Source: Zygnema cylindricum (lineage: Eukaryota; Streptophyta; Zygnematophyceae; Zygnematales; Zygnemataceae). From it: DNA of 64,000 nucleotides. Shown in pieces: positions 54,011-64,000 of the stretch (its first letter is position 1; the number at the start of each line of letters is the position of its first letter). The notes beneath the pieces are model-generated. The model ran no database searches and was not told where the DNA came from. It saw only the letters and a program-made list of their open reading frames with translations. Both the position numbers and the translations under genes were made by a program. Location: assembly GCA_037447655.1 (NCBI GenBank), contig JBBHKE010002135.1, positions 186,001 to 250,000 on the forward strand. Direction: 5' to 3'.

Positions 54011-56069
54011 TAAGTCATTTCTATAAGGGTTGCAAATCTTCTGTTTTTCCCTCAAATAAGTGTAGGAAGATTTTGATTTTTTTTTTTACATAATCTATTC
54101 TTATGGACCCCACATCTTATTATTCCCTTACTCTCTTTTTGTCAGGTTTTTTTATAGGATTTTCTAACGATTTCTAGGGTTATTTAGGATTTTTAAAGGT
54201 TTACAATTAGACAATTTTTGAAATAGACGGGGATTGAAACATAACAAGATCCTTCTCATATCTGTAATTTTCTTTCCCTTGATTACAATCTGGAGCAAAA
54301 ACCCTTCATCATCGACAAACAACAAAAAGAAAACACTCTTAAACATATAAATTTCTCTCTAAACAAAAAAAAGATAAGGTAAAAATTCAACAACATTTAA
54401 TTGACAACAATGTAAATCTAAAAAACCTTAATCCCATTCAAATTCCTAAAATAAACTACACTGATTATTTTCCAAGCAAACCATGTTGATTTAAAAAAAC
54501 TCAGCAAAAAAAAAAACTTAGTTCAATGTTTATTCACCAAAAAGAAAAGAAGAAATCTAGAAGAAAATACCTCCACAAATATAAACCCTAATCAAGTGCT
54601 ACATATCAAACGGGTTTTGCCAATATTAAATATGCACTTATTCTAGGGGTCTTAATAATCAATGTATCCACGCGACATATAAAACAATCTGTAATCAAAA
54701 ACCCCCTCTCCTTCTCTCTCTCTCTCTCCGCTCTCTCTCTTCTCTGCTCTCCCCCACTCTCTCCCTTGCCTCTACAATTTCTCCCCCTCTCTGTCTCTCT
54801 TTCCCTACCAGCGCCTCCCTCGCCCATTTCCCTCTTTCCCTCCTTCCCTTCCTCCTTTTCGCTCTCACTCCCTCCCCCTCTCCCTCCCTCGGTCTTTTTC
54901 TCTCTCTCCCTTTTTCTCTCTTCTCTCTATCCTATCCCTCTCCCCCCCACACACTCTTCCCTACCTCCCTCTCTCTCTCTTCCTCCCTTTATCATTAATC
55001 CAACATTTTAGAAAAACTTTAATTTGCTGCAAAATGAATTCGCGTCAGATAGGTGTTTTACCTATTGATTGTTTCTTTAGATTCTCACCATCTATTTGAT
55101 TATGATTTCCTATCTAACGACTTATCAGTGATTCAACACCAGCCTGCAAGAAATACCACTAATCGACATACTCTAAGCTGTGGGATGTGTCGTCGATTCA
55201 ACGTTTGGGTCTTGGTGATTTCCGATCCATCGTGACTTAAACGGTATGAAGCCTGAACATCCATTTAGGCATCGCTCGGTGTTGCATGTTTCAAGACTCT
55301 CCCTCTACCCCCCATCCCTATCCCGATCCCTCTACTTTTACTTCAAGTTCATTCTTTTTTTTTGGCCGTCCAATAAGCTTTGTCAAACACATTTTTTTCT
55401 TTATGAGTGTTTCACTTATACTCCTACTAATTGTACTGCTTTTAGATGTTTTGGTCTTCTCCTTGAGTACAATTCTTTATCTTTGCAAAAATATCATTGT
55501 TCTGCGACACTCTTTTTGCAATGATGCATCATCTCGTTGCTTTTCTATTTTTTCTCTTATTTTATCCAAGTTCTTATTCTTATGTTTTCAACTCTCTATT
55601 TTTTTTTTCATGGACACACCTCTATTGGGGAAATCTCTTCAAACGGAACAAAAGACAAAGTTTGTGCGATAATTTCCAACATATTTGACATTAAACTTTT
55701 TGCATTCCATGTGGAAAGTCAATGGGTGGAACTTTTGCTAACCAATGAAATCTTTGAGCACGATCATGTTTGGATAGGTACAATATAGCAACAGCGTAAG
55801 CATTTACCGTAACATATGCATTTTTACAATATCATCACCATAGAACACAACTCGGCGCTTTCTCAAACTCACTCTCACTCATACAAAGTTGTTCCTAAGT
55901 TAGTGTTTAAATCAACTCTATCCTTAAAAAAGGAACACAGCACCTGAAGTGTGCTCCTACTTACACTTCACAACAAAACCAACCAACAAATAAGACAAGC
56001 CAAGGTACATATACGCTAGGGCATCTCACTGAACCAACATCGTGCGCGGACCGAAAGCACGCTACAGTA
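54011..56069. other. no gene seen; CT-rich tract
   Basis: AT-rich with a long CT-rich tract at about 54705-54985. Open frames here are simple-sequence Ser/Leu/Pro or Phe-rich and match nothing I know. Confidence 0.55.
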
Positions 56070-56286
56070 AACCTTGAATCGCTATTAAGGTAAATATTTT
56101 TTTCGCCACTCCAAACATCCTTTCTCTGTACACACTTGTCCGATTTTCAATTTGAGACAACCAATCGAAAGCTGAGAATTGTACATTTCAATCGCAACCG
56201 TCAGATCTGCAATCCGACATGTGTGTAAGGAGAAATGTGTTTTTAAGAGATGAAAACAACATTAACACTAACAACGATACACGGTG
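56070..56286. mobile_element. MITE, TA-flanked group (family B, best copy)
   Basis: 217 bp between TA at 56068-56069 and 56287-56288. Ends AACCTTGAATCGCTATTAAG and ACTAACAACGATACACGGTG; interior TTTTTTTCGCCACTCCAAAC and TGTCCGATTTTCAATTTGAG. Confidence 0.82.
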
Positions 56287-56567
56287 TACAGCACAACACT
56301 AAGTACACAAACGAAACAAAACATACAGAAATTTCTACAACTGAACCGAACAAACATGACCGAACTGGACCGATTCAAAGTGACGCGCGAACACACGACA
56401 GATTTACAGATTCTAAAAGTATCCACTAACACGTCATCACCTGTGAAGATTTTCAAGCAAGCCGTGAAAACATCGTTGTCATTATAATTATTCCCGTGAA
56501 CAACATGGATCACAAAGAGACAAAAGAGTAAAATGGTCATATTCTTCTTGCCATGACATTAAGCTTA

Positions 56568-57585
56568 GGGTACGTCCCCATGTATTAAAGTACATACTTT
56601 CTCTGTCTTTTTGCCCTAAAATTCAGGGAACTTGGAAAAAAACTTTACTCGTACGATAAAATTATGTTTACCAAAATAAAGTATTCGTCAATTCATACTT
56701 TCGATGTACGGTGTGTTTGTCGTCATATGAATGCATTTTGGCGTTTTCCCCTTTTCGACCCCCGGGCAAGAGAATCCAACCCAAAAAAAAACTACATCCA
56801 AAATCACATCGAGGAGGTGATTTTAGTGAAGTACCGCGCGAACACCAAATGAAAAACGAACCACGCATGCGCCACACGATTTGTAAAATTTTTGGACGAG
56901 GGAAAGTCCTCGCTATTTTTCTCCGTACCCGTCACGCGCTATGTACGGAAAAAATTTGCAGGGGTCTCGAACTTTCACATGAATTCATGGGTCCTTTGCA
57001 TAATTTTTTGCCGTCGCGCCTCTCCTCTCTCCCTCTCACATTATCGCTTGTATCTCACACTTTTAAGAATGAGACACGACAATATTGGTATAAAATGAAA
57101 GATCTTAAAATTTTTTTTTTTTTGAATTTTTCTACTTTTTTATTTAATGGCAAATAGAGTGAGAACAGTAGAAAAGAAACGGGAAACCATGGGAGTTATT
57201 GAATTAGTGATGTCGTGACGTTCACATAGCGACGTCAACATCTTTAAACCCCCTGCTGATTCACCGCTACAAATGCACCAAAGCCTGCCGCCCTGCCCTT
57301 TGCCAGTCACCGTCAAAGTTTCAAAGTCGCCCAGTCGTCATCAGTACCCCTGAACGTTCCCAAAGTCCATTCGTCGCAGAAAATGAACCCGGCAAAACCA
57401 AAGACCGCACGTATCGCCCCGGTATTAATCAAACAATGTCCGCAAAGTATGACCGAATGCACTGCAGCCAAATTTGAAATGTCACATAATAGCTTCCTAC
57501 GAACAGATGCCATGTAGAAGCTTGTGTCAAAAAGAATAATAGTCGCAGGCGACCCAGTGCTTTGCCCTTTGGTTGCGTATGGGCC
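56568..57585. mobile_element. family G-like left end, then intergenic
   Basis: TTA then GGGTACGTCCCCATGTATTA and AAAGTAC resembles the ends at 40007 and 61949. A segment at about 56900-56960 (CGCTATTTTTCTCCGTACCC, ATGTACGG-AAAAATTTGCAG) is shared with 62005-62055. No right end found, no gene supported. Confidence 0.55.
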
Positions 57586-57793
57586 TTTTCGCTATTAGTG
57601 TAGAAGTTTCTTTAACGTGTACGATTTATTAGCACGGCTAACGCTAATTAGGATTTTGGAACTTTTCGAAGAAATTGTTTACTCTAATTAAGATTTAGGT
57701 TTTCTTTAAATTGTATGGATAACTGCATTTGAGAATTAAAAGAAATAAATGGGACGATATTGGCGTACACTACGCTATTAGCGATTGGCGGTG
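57586..57793. mobile_element. MITE, TA-flanked group
   Basis: Right end ACGCTATTAGCGATTGGCGGTG before TA at 57794-57795; left end CTTTTCGCTATTAGTG at about 57585-57600. Confidence 0.6.
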
Positions 57794-58409
57794 TATAGTA
57801 CCATGCATATTTGTTGCATTCAAACTAAAATGGATGGTGAATGAGTTGAGTAAACGAAAGTTTTTTTTTTTGTTTGGACATGTATAGCCCTTGACATCAA
57901 TTACGTCAACAAAAACGTGGCGATGTTGTTTATGTTGCCGTACGATTTAGCGTCGTTGACTGAAATTTGTCCATTTCAAACCATCCTTGTCGTTCGGCCG
58001 CGGGTCAAACTGTGGCGATAACTTTGTCGTCGTCCCTGTACTGTAGTGTAGCGGTTTCAATCCGTCCTGTCAACCGTGCCGGTGACTGAAATCGCGAGCG
58101 GTACGGGGTGTACTGTGCTTTGTCCTTTGGTTGCCAAGGGCCTGTCATTGTCATTGTTGTACAGTAGAGTTAGTTGTTGTGATGGTAGTGTAAGTAATTT
58201 GTACGTTCTTAGGACGTGTTGTCATCATTGAATTTGTGTTGTTGCATTGTTTTCGATAGTATTAGCATCCGACAGTTTGTTTTTTACGGATCCGTACGTT
58301 AAAGGGTTTACTATGGTTTCACGCTATTTTTGCGACGTCATCTATTGATGAAGGATTTTTTTGTCGATTTAAAACGTTTCATGTGAAATGTATCGTTAAC
58401 GGTGTCTGA
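57794..58409. other. no gene seen
   Basis: Intergenic. TTTGYCCTTTGGTTGC with nearby GGGCCT occurs near 57560 and 58120, a short duplication. Confidence 0.45.
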
Positions 58410-58859
58410 TAGCCTATTCCCACCGGAAGCTTATTCCCACCAAAAACCGCGAAACAACGTCATGATATGTACGGCTTTCCGGCACCAACTTTGTGATTTC
58501 GAAGTTCTCGAAAGCCCATATAAACGACCTTGCTCAAAATATTGCGTGTGGAAGTAGGTAAAAGTACGATTTGAATCAGGACCAACGGAACCTGAAAAGC
58601 TGACTAATCAAACAAGATTCAATGGCTATTTTGTTGTTCCCGCGAAAAAATAGTCCAAGCAAAACCCCTATAAGTATGAAATGCATGTTGTTTTCGCGCC
58701 TATGTTTTATGACGTCGAAGCGTGTGACGTGTCACGTGACACCTTCAATCGGAGTTACGTCCCAAAATTTTGGTGCGAACAAGACCCGTTTTCCGATGAG
58801 TTTTCGGAAAATCATCGGAATGGGCAAAAAGTTACAAATGCTCCGGTGGGTATAGGCTA
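58410..58859. mobile_element. Harbinger-like TIR element (family F)
   Basis: 450 bp, ends TAGCCTATTCCCACCGG and CCGGTGGGTATAGGCTA, flanked by TGA at 58407-58409 and 58860-58862. The left half is repeated at 63765-64000. No transposase. Confidence 0.88.
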
Positions 58860-59371
58860 TGAGGAAGTTACACGCTTTTTTCCGGTTTGTTACATTGTGT
58901 CGGCTGATCGGATTTGTTTTTTTAACGTCTTCGTTGTTTGTTTGTCGGTCGGTGGGTTCGGTCGTGTCGTTTCGTAGATTGTCTGCAGGTGGTACGGACT
59001 TTTAACTTCTTGTCGTGGATTGTCTGTTGGGGTACGAATTTGGTGTTGTCGGTTCGTAGATAATGTGCCGGTCTTGAAACGCTCATACGGTTGTGTACCG
59101 CTTTGTCGGTTTGTTCATTGTCATTGGCGGTTTATTTGCTGTGCATGTTAGTAACCTCTATCGGCCGTTGATATACGAAGAACCAATTCTGATATAAAGG
59201 TGTGTATTATAAAGAGAGGGTTGCGCCATCGTAGCTGTGGCTGAAGTAGCGCTGTGGACGTGTGATTGTCGTACCTGTTGTCTTAGCTGTTGTTGTTATT
59301 GTACGCCTTTTGGCTGCGCAAACGAATCGTGTCTTCCGTGTTTTTTTTTTTTTTTGTCTTCTTTATACTTT
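58860..59371. other. no gene seen
   Basis: GT-rich intergenic DNA with many TTGTCGGT-like words, ending at a gap. Confidence 0.45.
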
Positions 59372-59381
59372 NNNNNNNNNN
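59372..59381. other. assembly gap (10 N)
   Basis: Ten N. The minus-strand copia element probably continues across or is broken here. Confidence 0.99.
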
Positions 59382-59639
59382 TTGTACCGACGGTTCTTGA
59401 AGTAAGAGTCCGTGGAGTGAGTTCGAAACCGGTGAGGAGTAGAAGTGTAAATTTTCCGGCTCCTCAACACCCACTCTAACCACCTCTAAATATCTCGTCC
59501 TTGGTAAGTTCTCGAGGTCAACCGACTCGTTTTCGATCACTCAATGGGAAGGTTTCCTCCTTTCTACAATCTAATTACATTACTAGAAAGAACAAACATA
59601 TACCTCTACCTTTCACGGCTATACAAACAAGAAAGATCA

Positions 59640-60190
59640 TTACATTAATCTAACATCTTTCCTCCTTTGGAAGGGTAACTCACTAGCTTTTGCTCAGCCA
59701 ACTGGAGCTCTTGAATGGTTCCAGCTCTATAAATCTCCACCAAACTCACCCACAACTCCTCGGCCTTTTAAATGTGAAGATGAGGAGTGGCCAAAGCTTG
59801 AGTGAGGTGCCTGAGAATGAAGTTCTTGGCAGCCATGTTTACATCCTCCCACATTTGAGTATCGTTCTCCGTGGTCTTCACAGTCGCCGCTCCTGGTACT
59901 GTGGCAATAGGAGTGAGGGGTGTCTCCTTCCCTTTCCCCTTTTCGGACACACTGCTGTCTCCATCATCTGCCTCCTCCGCTGAGGCAGCCGTTGCTACAG
60001 GAAACCTTACTCCTCCAAATCCTGGTGGAGTTCCCGAAGGTGGACGTTTCACTTGTCCACTGACGATACCCCAGTATCGTTTTTCACACAAAGCTCCCAT
60101 CATCATGGCTTCCCAATAGATGAACCCAGATCCATTGAAGGTGGGCACCCTAGAGGGTGGGCCCATAACCTGCAATTTTGTGTCCTCCAT
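59640..60190 (-). pseudogene. copia gag fragment
   Basis: Minus strand, ATG at 60188-60190 inside the LTR: MEDTKLQVMGPPSRVP, FNGSGFIYWEAMMMGALCEK, then ATPHLHI and, after a stop, a piece like VEIYRAGTIQELQLAEQKL. The N-terminal 140 codons are open, better than in the full elements. The similarity fades near 59640, before the gap. No pol is present. Confidence 0.88.
60158..60170 (-). other. primer-binding site, half-tRNA type
   Basis: On the minus strand GGTTATGGGCCCA (then CC) directly follows the LTR; identical to 16626-16638 and 31065-31077. Confidence 0.85.
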
Positions 60191-61175
60191 TGGACTACAG
60201 AATACAGGAAGCCTCTAGATTGTATTTAACTAACCCACTTCAAGCTACAACCACTGTTGCCCAAAAAGTCACACTGACAATTTGACTGCACCCTTGTGCA
60301 GTCTGGACTCCCCTGAGTCCGTAGCAAAAAGAATCACTGAAAACGTCCAACCGGCCGATAAGTTATGAGTCGGCAAAAATGCCAAGTTTATACAAACTCT
60401 CAAAGGGAGAGAGGTTCCTATCTACCAATATTCTCTAAGTCCTAAATCCCTTTCACAACCCATATCTATCGAAGTACGAACCAATCAGATCACTGTAGGG
60501 TGCACAAAAGTACTATGGCCGATGTACTTTCTGTACGGCCCATGTACGGCAGCGCCATTAAGTGGACGCGTGTCCACTTTTCACTTGTCTTTATGTACGC
60601 CGGAATTCTTGCGACCAAATGTCATCCTTCCGCATGGCGCCACGTCACGCCACGTCCATAAACGCCAAAAGTGACCATTCCGCGATCGCCGCATTGATGT
60701 ACGCCGTCGGATCAGATTCAATATTAAATGTCCGCCGTCAAAACAAATGTCCGATTCATTTGTTTTCGTGCGAGATAATGTTCGCACTATATAATACTTG
60801 GTTCCATGTTGGCTCGTTCGTAATTTCGTTAATTGAATTCATACACGTAACATTGTATAAATAATAATCAAACCTAATGTATCTCAACGGACTCCTACGA
60901 CAGACTGGTTAGAGCTAACGGCTAAGCCGTGCTCTGCCGGTCAGAGGTTGAGTCCTACCGGACTCAACCTTTTGTTGAGGGTGACATAAGTCACTTTTTA
61001 GCCCTGCCTGCTTAAGCTAGGATGGCCATGGCTTAGCCACCCTCTCTATCCCTCAATGACTACGACAAGTATGGTGGGAAGAGAGAGGAGGCGGAGGAGG
61101 CAGGTTGTCCGTCTTTTCTTTATTTGCACTAAATTCAGACCTAGAAAATACCAAATAAAACTACTAATTTCAACA
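60171..61175 (-). mobile_element. copia LTR (5' LTR of minus-strand element)
   Basis: 1005 bp, TGTTGAAATTAGTAG...AAATTGCA on the minus strand. TATA-like TATAAAC near 60390; hairpins GGACTC/GAGTCC (60305-60320) and CTGCAC/GTGCAG (60283-60300); tRNA-like block at about 60900-60975. The matching 3' LTR is not in the window. Confidence 0.9.
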
Positions 61176-61352
61176 CACGTATCTTAATTCTCCCATTGTG
61201 TTTCTCTCACTCACCTTGAAGGTGCCAAATGTGTGTATTGATACCTTCAAGGCACCAAACATCTTCATGTCATATTCTCTCTCCCTCCGCCTCCTTCTCA
61301 CTCTTCTCCTCTTTTATTCTCCTCGGATTCCTCCATTGTTATCTTTTGCATC

Positions 61353-61690
61353 TTGGATTGGGTTAATTAGCCCGGCGACCGATGTGTCATTTCGACTGTT
61401 TGTTTTTCTCTTTGTGGCGGTCTTGTATCACGAAATTTCCACAAGCAAGCCACAATTGCTCTTTCCTCCACCGAAGCCGATTCTATGGTCGACATTTTTG
61501 CCACCACAACGACTATCTGGTTCTGTCGACTCCTCACGATCTCTTTTTTTCTCTCTTTCTCCCACTCCCATCATTTGTGATTTTTAGGAGCTTTAGCCCT
61601 TATGAAAGTCCTATTTGTGCCTTATACATACCTTTGTTATTGTTAAAGGTTATTTTCGAACAACTATTGTTTCCTTTGATTCGTGTTGAC
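61353..61690 (+). pseudogene. relic copia RNase H, other lineage
   Basis: The frame from 61353 reads DWVN, PGD, then GGLVSR, KQATIALSSTEADSM and WFCRLL. This matches the Ty1/copia RNase H pattern W-GD..GG.VSW.SKKQATVALSSTEAEYM...W.R.LL, closer to the common plant type than to the two elements here (QSTMEAEYMA). CD appears downstream in place of CDNQ. Stops and frame breaks show it is old. Confidence 0.7.
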
Positions 61691-61948
61691 GTAACTAGAT
61701 CTACGTATAGTAGTCACACCTAAGATTAGATCTACCTAGACGGACCCTTTACGGCTTCCCAGTTCTTTATTTTTCTGCATGAAATCCATAGATGTTTCAT
61801 TCGTACTATGCGCACGGAAAAGTATTTTGAAAAAGAATGCATATGCGCAGTATTCAAAATTTCTCATTTTTTAAAATGCGTTGACCAACTTTGACTTATT
61901 ATAAAATAAAAATACGAAAAATTTCATCAAAAGTACTACTACAACTTA

Positions 61949-62100
61949 GGGTATGTGCCCATGTATTTAAGTACCAATTTTTTATTAGCACGAAGGAGAG
62001 TAAAGTACTCCCTATTTTTTTCATTGCCTATTACGCGCATGTACGTAAAAAAATTGCAGTTTAACTCAAAAAAAACTTTATATCAACATTTGTACTGTTC
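61949..62100. mobile_element. family G-like left end
   Basis: After TTA: GGGTATGTGCCCATGTATTT and AAGTACC. It shares AAAGTACTCCCTATTTTT and GCGCATGTACGTAAAAAAAT with 56900-56960. Right end not found. Confidence 0.55.
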
Positions 62101-62109
62101 AACTAGCGT

Positions 62110-62550
62110 TAATTATTTTAATGTCGAATATTAATAGATAGTGTAATGTAAAAATGTGTACGTCCGTACTAAAATTGCTCATTATTTCGTAGAGACAAAC
62201 AAAATAAGTGTCAAAGAATGGCGTCGAAAGGGAAAATTGAGTGCGTCGCAGGGAAAAGCGTACTCAGATTTCATCCCAATCAAAAAGACGAGGGAGAATG
62301 TGTCAATTCGTACTAAAACTGCTCATTATTCTGTACATACGTACAAAATTAGTGTCAAATAATGACGTCGACGGGGGGAAGTTGAGTGCGTCGCACGGGA
62401 AAAAGTACCCAAATTTGATTACAAGTCATAAATGAGAGAGAAAATGTGAAGCGGCTCTCACATATCATAGCGTCGAATATGTGAACCTGGCTTTCACGGT
62501 ACCAAAAGCATCGGCCTTCGAGTTATTAACTCTAACAGCGATTCAAGGTG
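62110..62550 (-). mobile_element. TA-group element (family E)
   Basis: Minus strand starts CACCTTGAATCGCTGTTAGA (62550, TA at 62551-62552) and carries the doubled block with GTGCGACGCACTCAA and GTCGACGTCATT also seen at 43788-44035. The far end is uncertain. 62553-62955 holds nothing I can name. Confidence 0.7.
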
Positions 62551-62955
62551 TACTTTTGACCTTTTTTTATAAATTCCGTACATTATATCCGTACAATCTA
62601 TCCGTACACGAAAAGTATACGAAATTTACGAAAAGTTCAAAAAGCCCTAAAAATAATGTATAATCGTAAAATTTTCGAAATTTTAACGAATGAAACATCT
62701 ATGATGAAATTCTTTGTCTTCCTTAGAAATTATCAATAGACAAGACACCCTCACGACAAACTTATCCTTTTTATCTTTCTTTGTTTGTCGTTACTTTAAT
62801 GTACGCTTAATTATCTTTGGCCTTTTATTTCTTTTGGCCCCTTCTGTTTTTCTTTGTTTTACTTTTGGGATCCTTTGTTATACTTTGTCTAAGGGTCAAG
62901 TTCCATCAGTCATTTCTGTAATTGTACAGCCAACTCTACGAGCCGGGTTAATTGA

Positions 62956-63761
62956 GGGTAACCTTCCATTAAGCGTTCCCAGTAATCGTACGAACACGTT
63001 TACTGGCAGTAATATTTGTTACACCCTTCCATTAGGTCGTGCCAGTGAATGAGGTGTTAGATTGCGATTGGTATTACGTAGGACATGTTGAGCCGCCCGG
63101 GAATAATCATCATTTCCAAAAGGACAAAATCGCAGCTGCATATGTGTACGGGCAGACGCCGATTAAAATATCTATTAGCGTCACGCCAATGTACAATCTG
63201 AACGTTCTTAGGGTTGTTGTGGTATCAACGACCATGAAAACCGTTGCAAAATTAAAGTTTTTACAAATGTTCAAGAATGTACCATTTGTACGTGAATCGG
63301 TGTATCGCACATTTATGAAGGAGACGTCACAGGATGTCCTACAACCAAGTTTTTTTTGTCGTCGAACAGGTTGGCTATACAACCAAGATTTTTTTGTCGT
63401 TGAACAGGCTGGCTTTGATGTCACACGGTACACTCCATTTGCCACATGTAAGTTTATTGCTTCACGAATGTCGTGGATCGCCTCTGACTTTACAAGTGGA
63501 CCAAAACACGCGTCCAGTAATCACAAACTCTCCTCCCGAGGACAGTCGGAGGCGACTAGCTACGTACTGGAAACAAGAAGCGTTTGCGTCGAAAATTGAA
63601 AATCGGACGGTGGTATATTTCTCCAAGAATTCTGGAGAATCTCAACGAATTTTAAGTAAACATCTTTTCTTAAAAAAAAAAAAAAAAAGCAGTACGGCCT
63701 TGTACGGAAAGGTACTTTCTCCAGTAAACAACCCCACTTTTTGCCTGATGGAAGGTTACCC
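62956..63761 (+). mobile_element. Harbinger-like MITE, family H1 (copy c)
   Basis: 806 bp, GGGTAACCTTCCATTAAGCG...GCCTGATGGAAGGTTACCC, flanked by TGA at 62953-62955 and 63762-63764. Inside are CAATCTGAACGTTCTTAG, a tandem AACAGG-TGGCT-TACAACCAAG pair near 63340-63400, and a T/A-run near 63675. Frames of 186 and 203 codons run through it but are not alike in related copies, so I do not call a gene. Confidence 0.9.
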
Positions 63762-63764
63762 TGA

Positions 63765-64000
63765 TAGCCTATTCCCACCCGAAAAAAAAACACTTCCGCA
63801 ACAGACGGACGTTCGAATAATGTATGGCTTTCCGAGCACCGACTTTGTAGATTTCGGAAGTTCTCGGAAAGCCGTACAAACGACCTTGCTCAAAATATTG
63901 CGTGATGTAGAAGTAGGGAAAAAGTACCGTATTTCTGTGAATTAGACCAACGGTAACCCGAAAAGCTGACTAAGCAAACACAACATTCGAACGGCTATTT
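63765..64000. mobile_element. Harbinger-like element, family F, left part
   Basis: TAGCCTATTCCCACC, then GTATGGCTTTCCG, TTCGGAAGTTCTCGGAAAGCC, ACGACCTTGCTCAAAATATT and GAAAAGCTGACTAA, in the order of 58410-58630. It leaves the window at 64000. Confidence 0.85.

Noticed and set aside
54766-55011. Ser/Pro/Leu-rich ORF
   Set aside because: Pure CT-rich simple sequence.
60895-60980. Possible tRNA gene
   Set aside because: It has A- and B-box-like runs, but the stems do not close as a full tRNA and the block is part of the LTR, recurring in other copies. Reported as a tRNA-like segment instead.
61198-61587. 129-codon Leu/Ser-rich ORF as a membrane protein
   Set aside because: The real signal at this place is the copia RNase H relic in another frame; this ORF is its shadow.
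63039-63945. Two long overlapping ORFs (186 and 203 codons) as genes
   Set aside because: They lie in a Harbinger-like MITE; the corresponding frames in copies at 42336 and 47394 are broken at different places and contain no DDE or Myb-like motif.

Overview
The window looks like transposon-packed nuclear DNA of a land plant. The signs are Ty1/copia and Ty3/gypsy LTR retrotransposons, many small inverted-repeat DNA elements, GT-AG splicing, and one host gene that reads as a plant ABRAXAS/FAM175 homologue. I cannot name the species. A chromodomain Ty3 element next to copia elements that appear to use a half-tRNA primer would fit a non-flowering plant, but that is a guess. Three runs of N (8756-8765, 44388-44397, 59372-59381) are assembly gaps.

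Layout. 1-5756: three-level nest; an old copia element (LTR cut at the window edge) holds a copia deletion derivative (286-5268), which holds a solo gypsy LTR (2537-3029). 5757-8755: AT-rich, MITE pieces and decayed repeats. 8766-14837: a chromovirus (Ty3/gypsy) lacking its 5' part at a gap, split by a solo copia LTR (11197-12243) and carrying an extra ORF after pol. 14838-15553: a Harbinger-like element fragment. 15569-22020: a full-length dead copia element. 22021-23853: MITEs. 24138-27073: the ABRAXAS-like gene, two exons, apparently intact. 30010-36470: a younger full-length copia element, also coding-dead. 37128-38010: an eroded LTR. 39.6-43.5 kb and 51.0-53.3 kb: two oppositely oriented copies of a cassette of about 50-bp minisatellite units with conserved flanks, each interrupted by other elements. 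43.6-50.5 kb and 53.3-64 kb: nested MITEs, solo LTRs, a minus-strand copia gag/LTR and a copia RNase H relic.

How the parts fit. The copia copies form one lineage with recurring features: an LTR starting TGT and ending CA; a gag start codon inside the 5' LTR; a primer-binding site right after the LTR that matches the anticodon region of initiator tRNA-Met and is also gag coding sequence; a tRNA-like segment antisense in U3; and a chain of short hairpins in the R/U5 leader whose stems covary between copies. This leader is the best candidate here for an undescribed functional structure. The second is the extra 3' ORF of the chromovirus.

Small DNA elements fall into two broad groups: a TA-flanked group with termini like CACCGTGAATCGTTATTAG, and a group with 3-bp TNA duplications (TAA, TTA, TGA) and GGG- or TAG-starting termini, Harbinger-like. 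Several insertions have perfect target duplications on both sides, so the order of events can be read directly. Comparisons and counts were made by eye.
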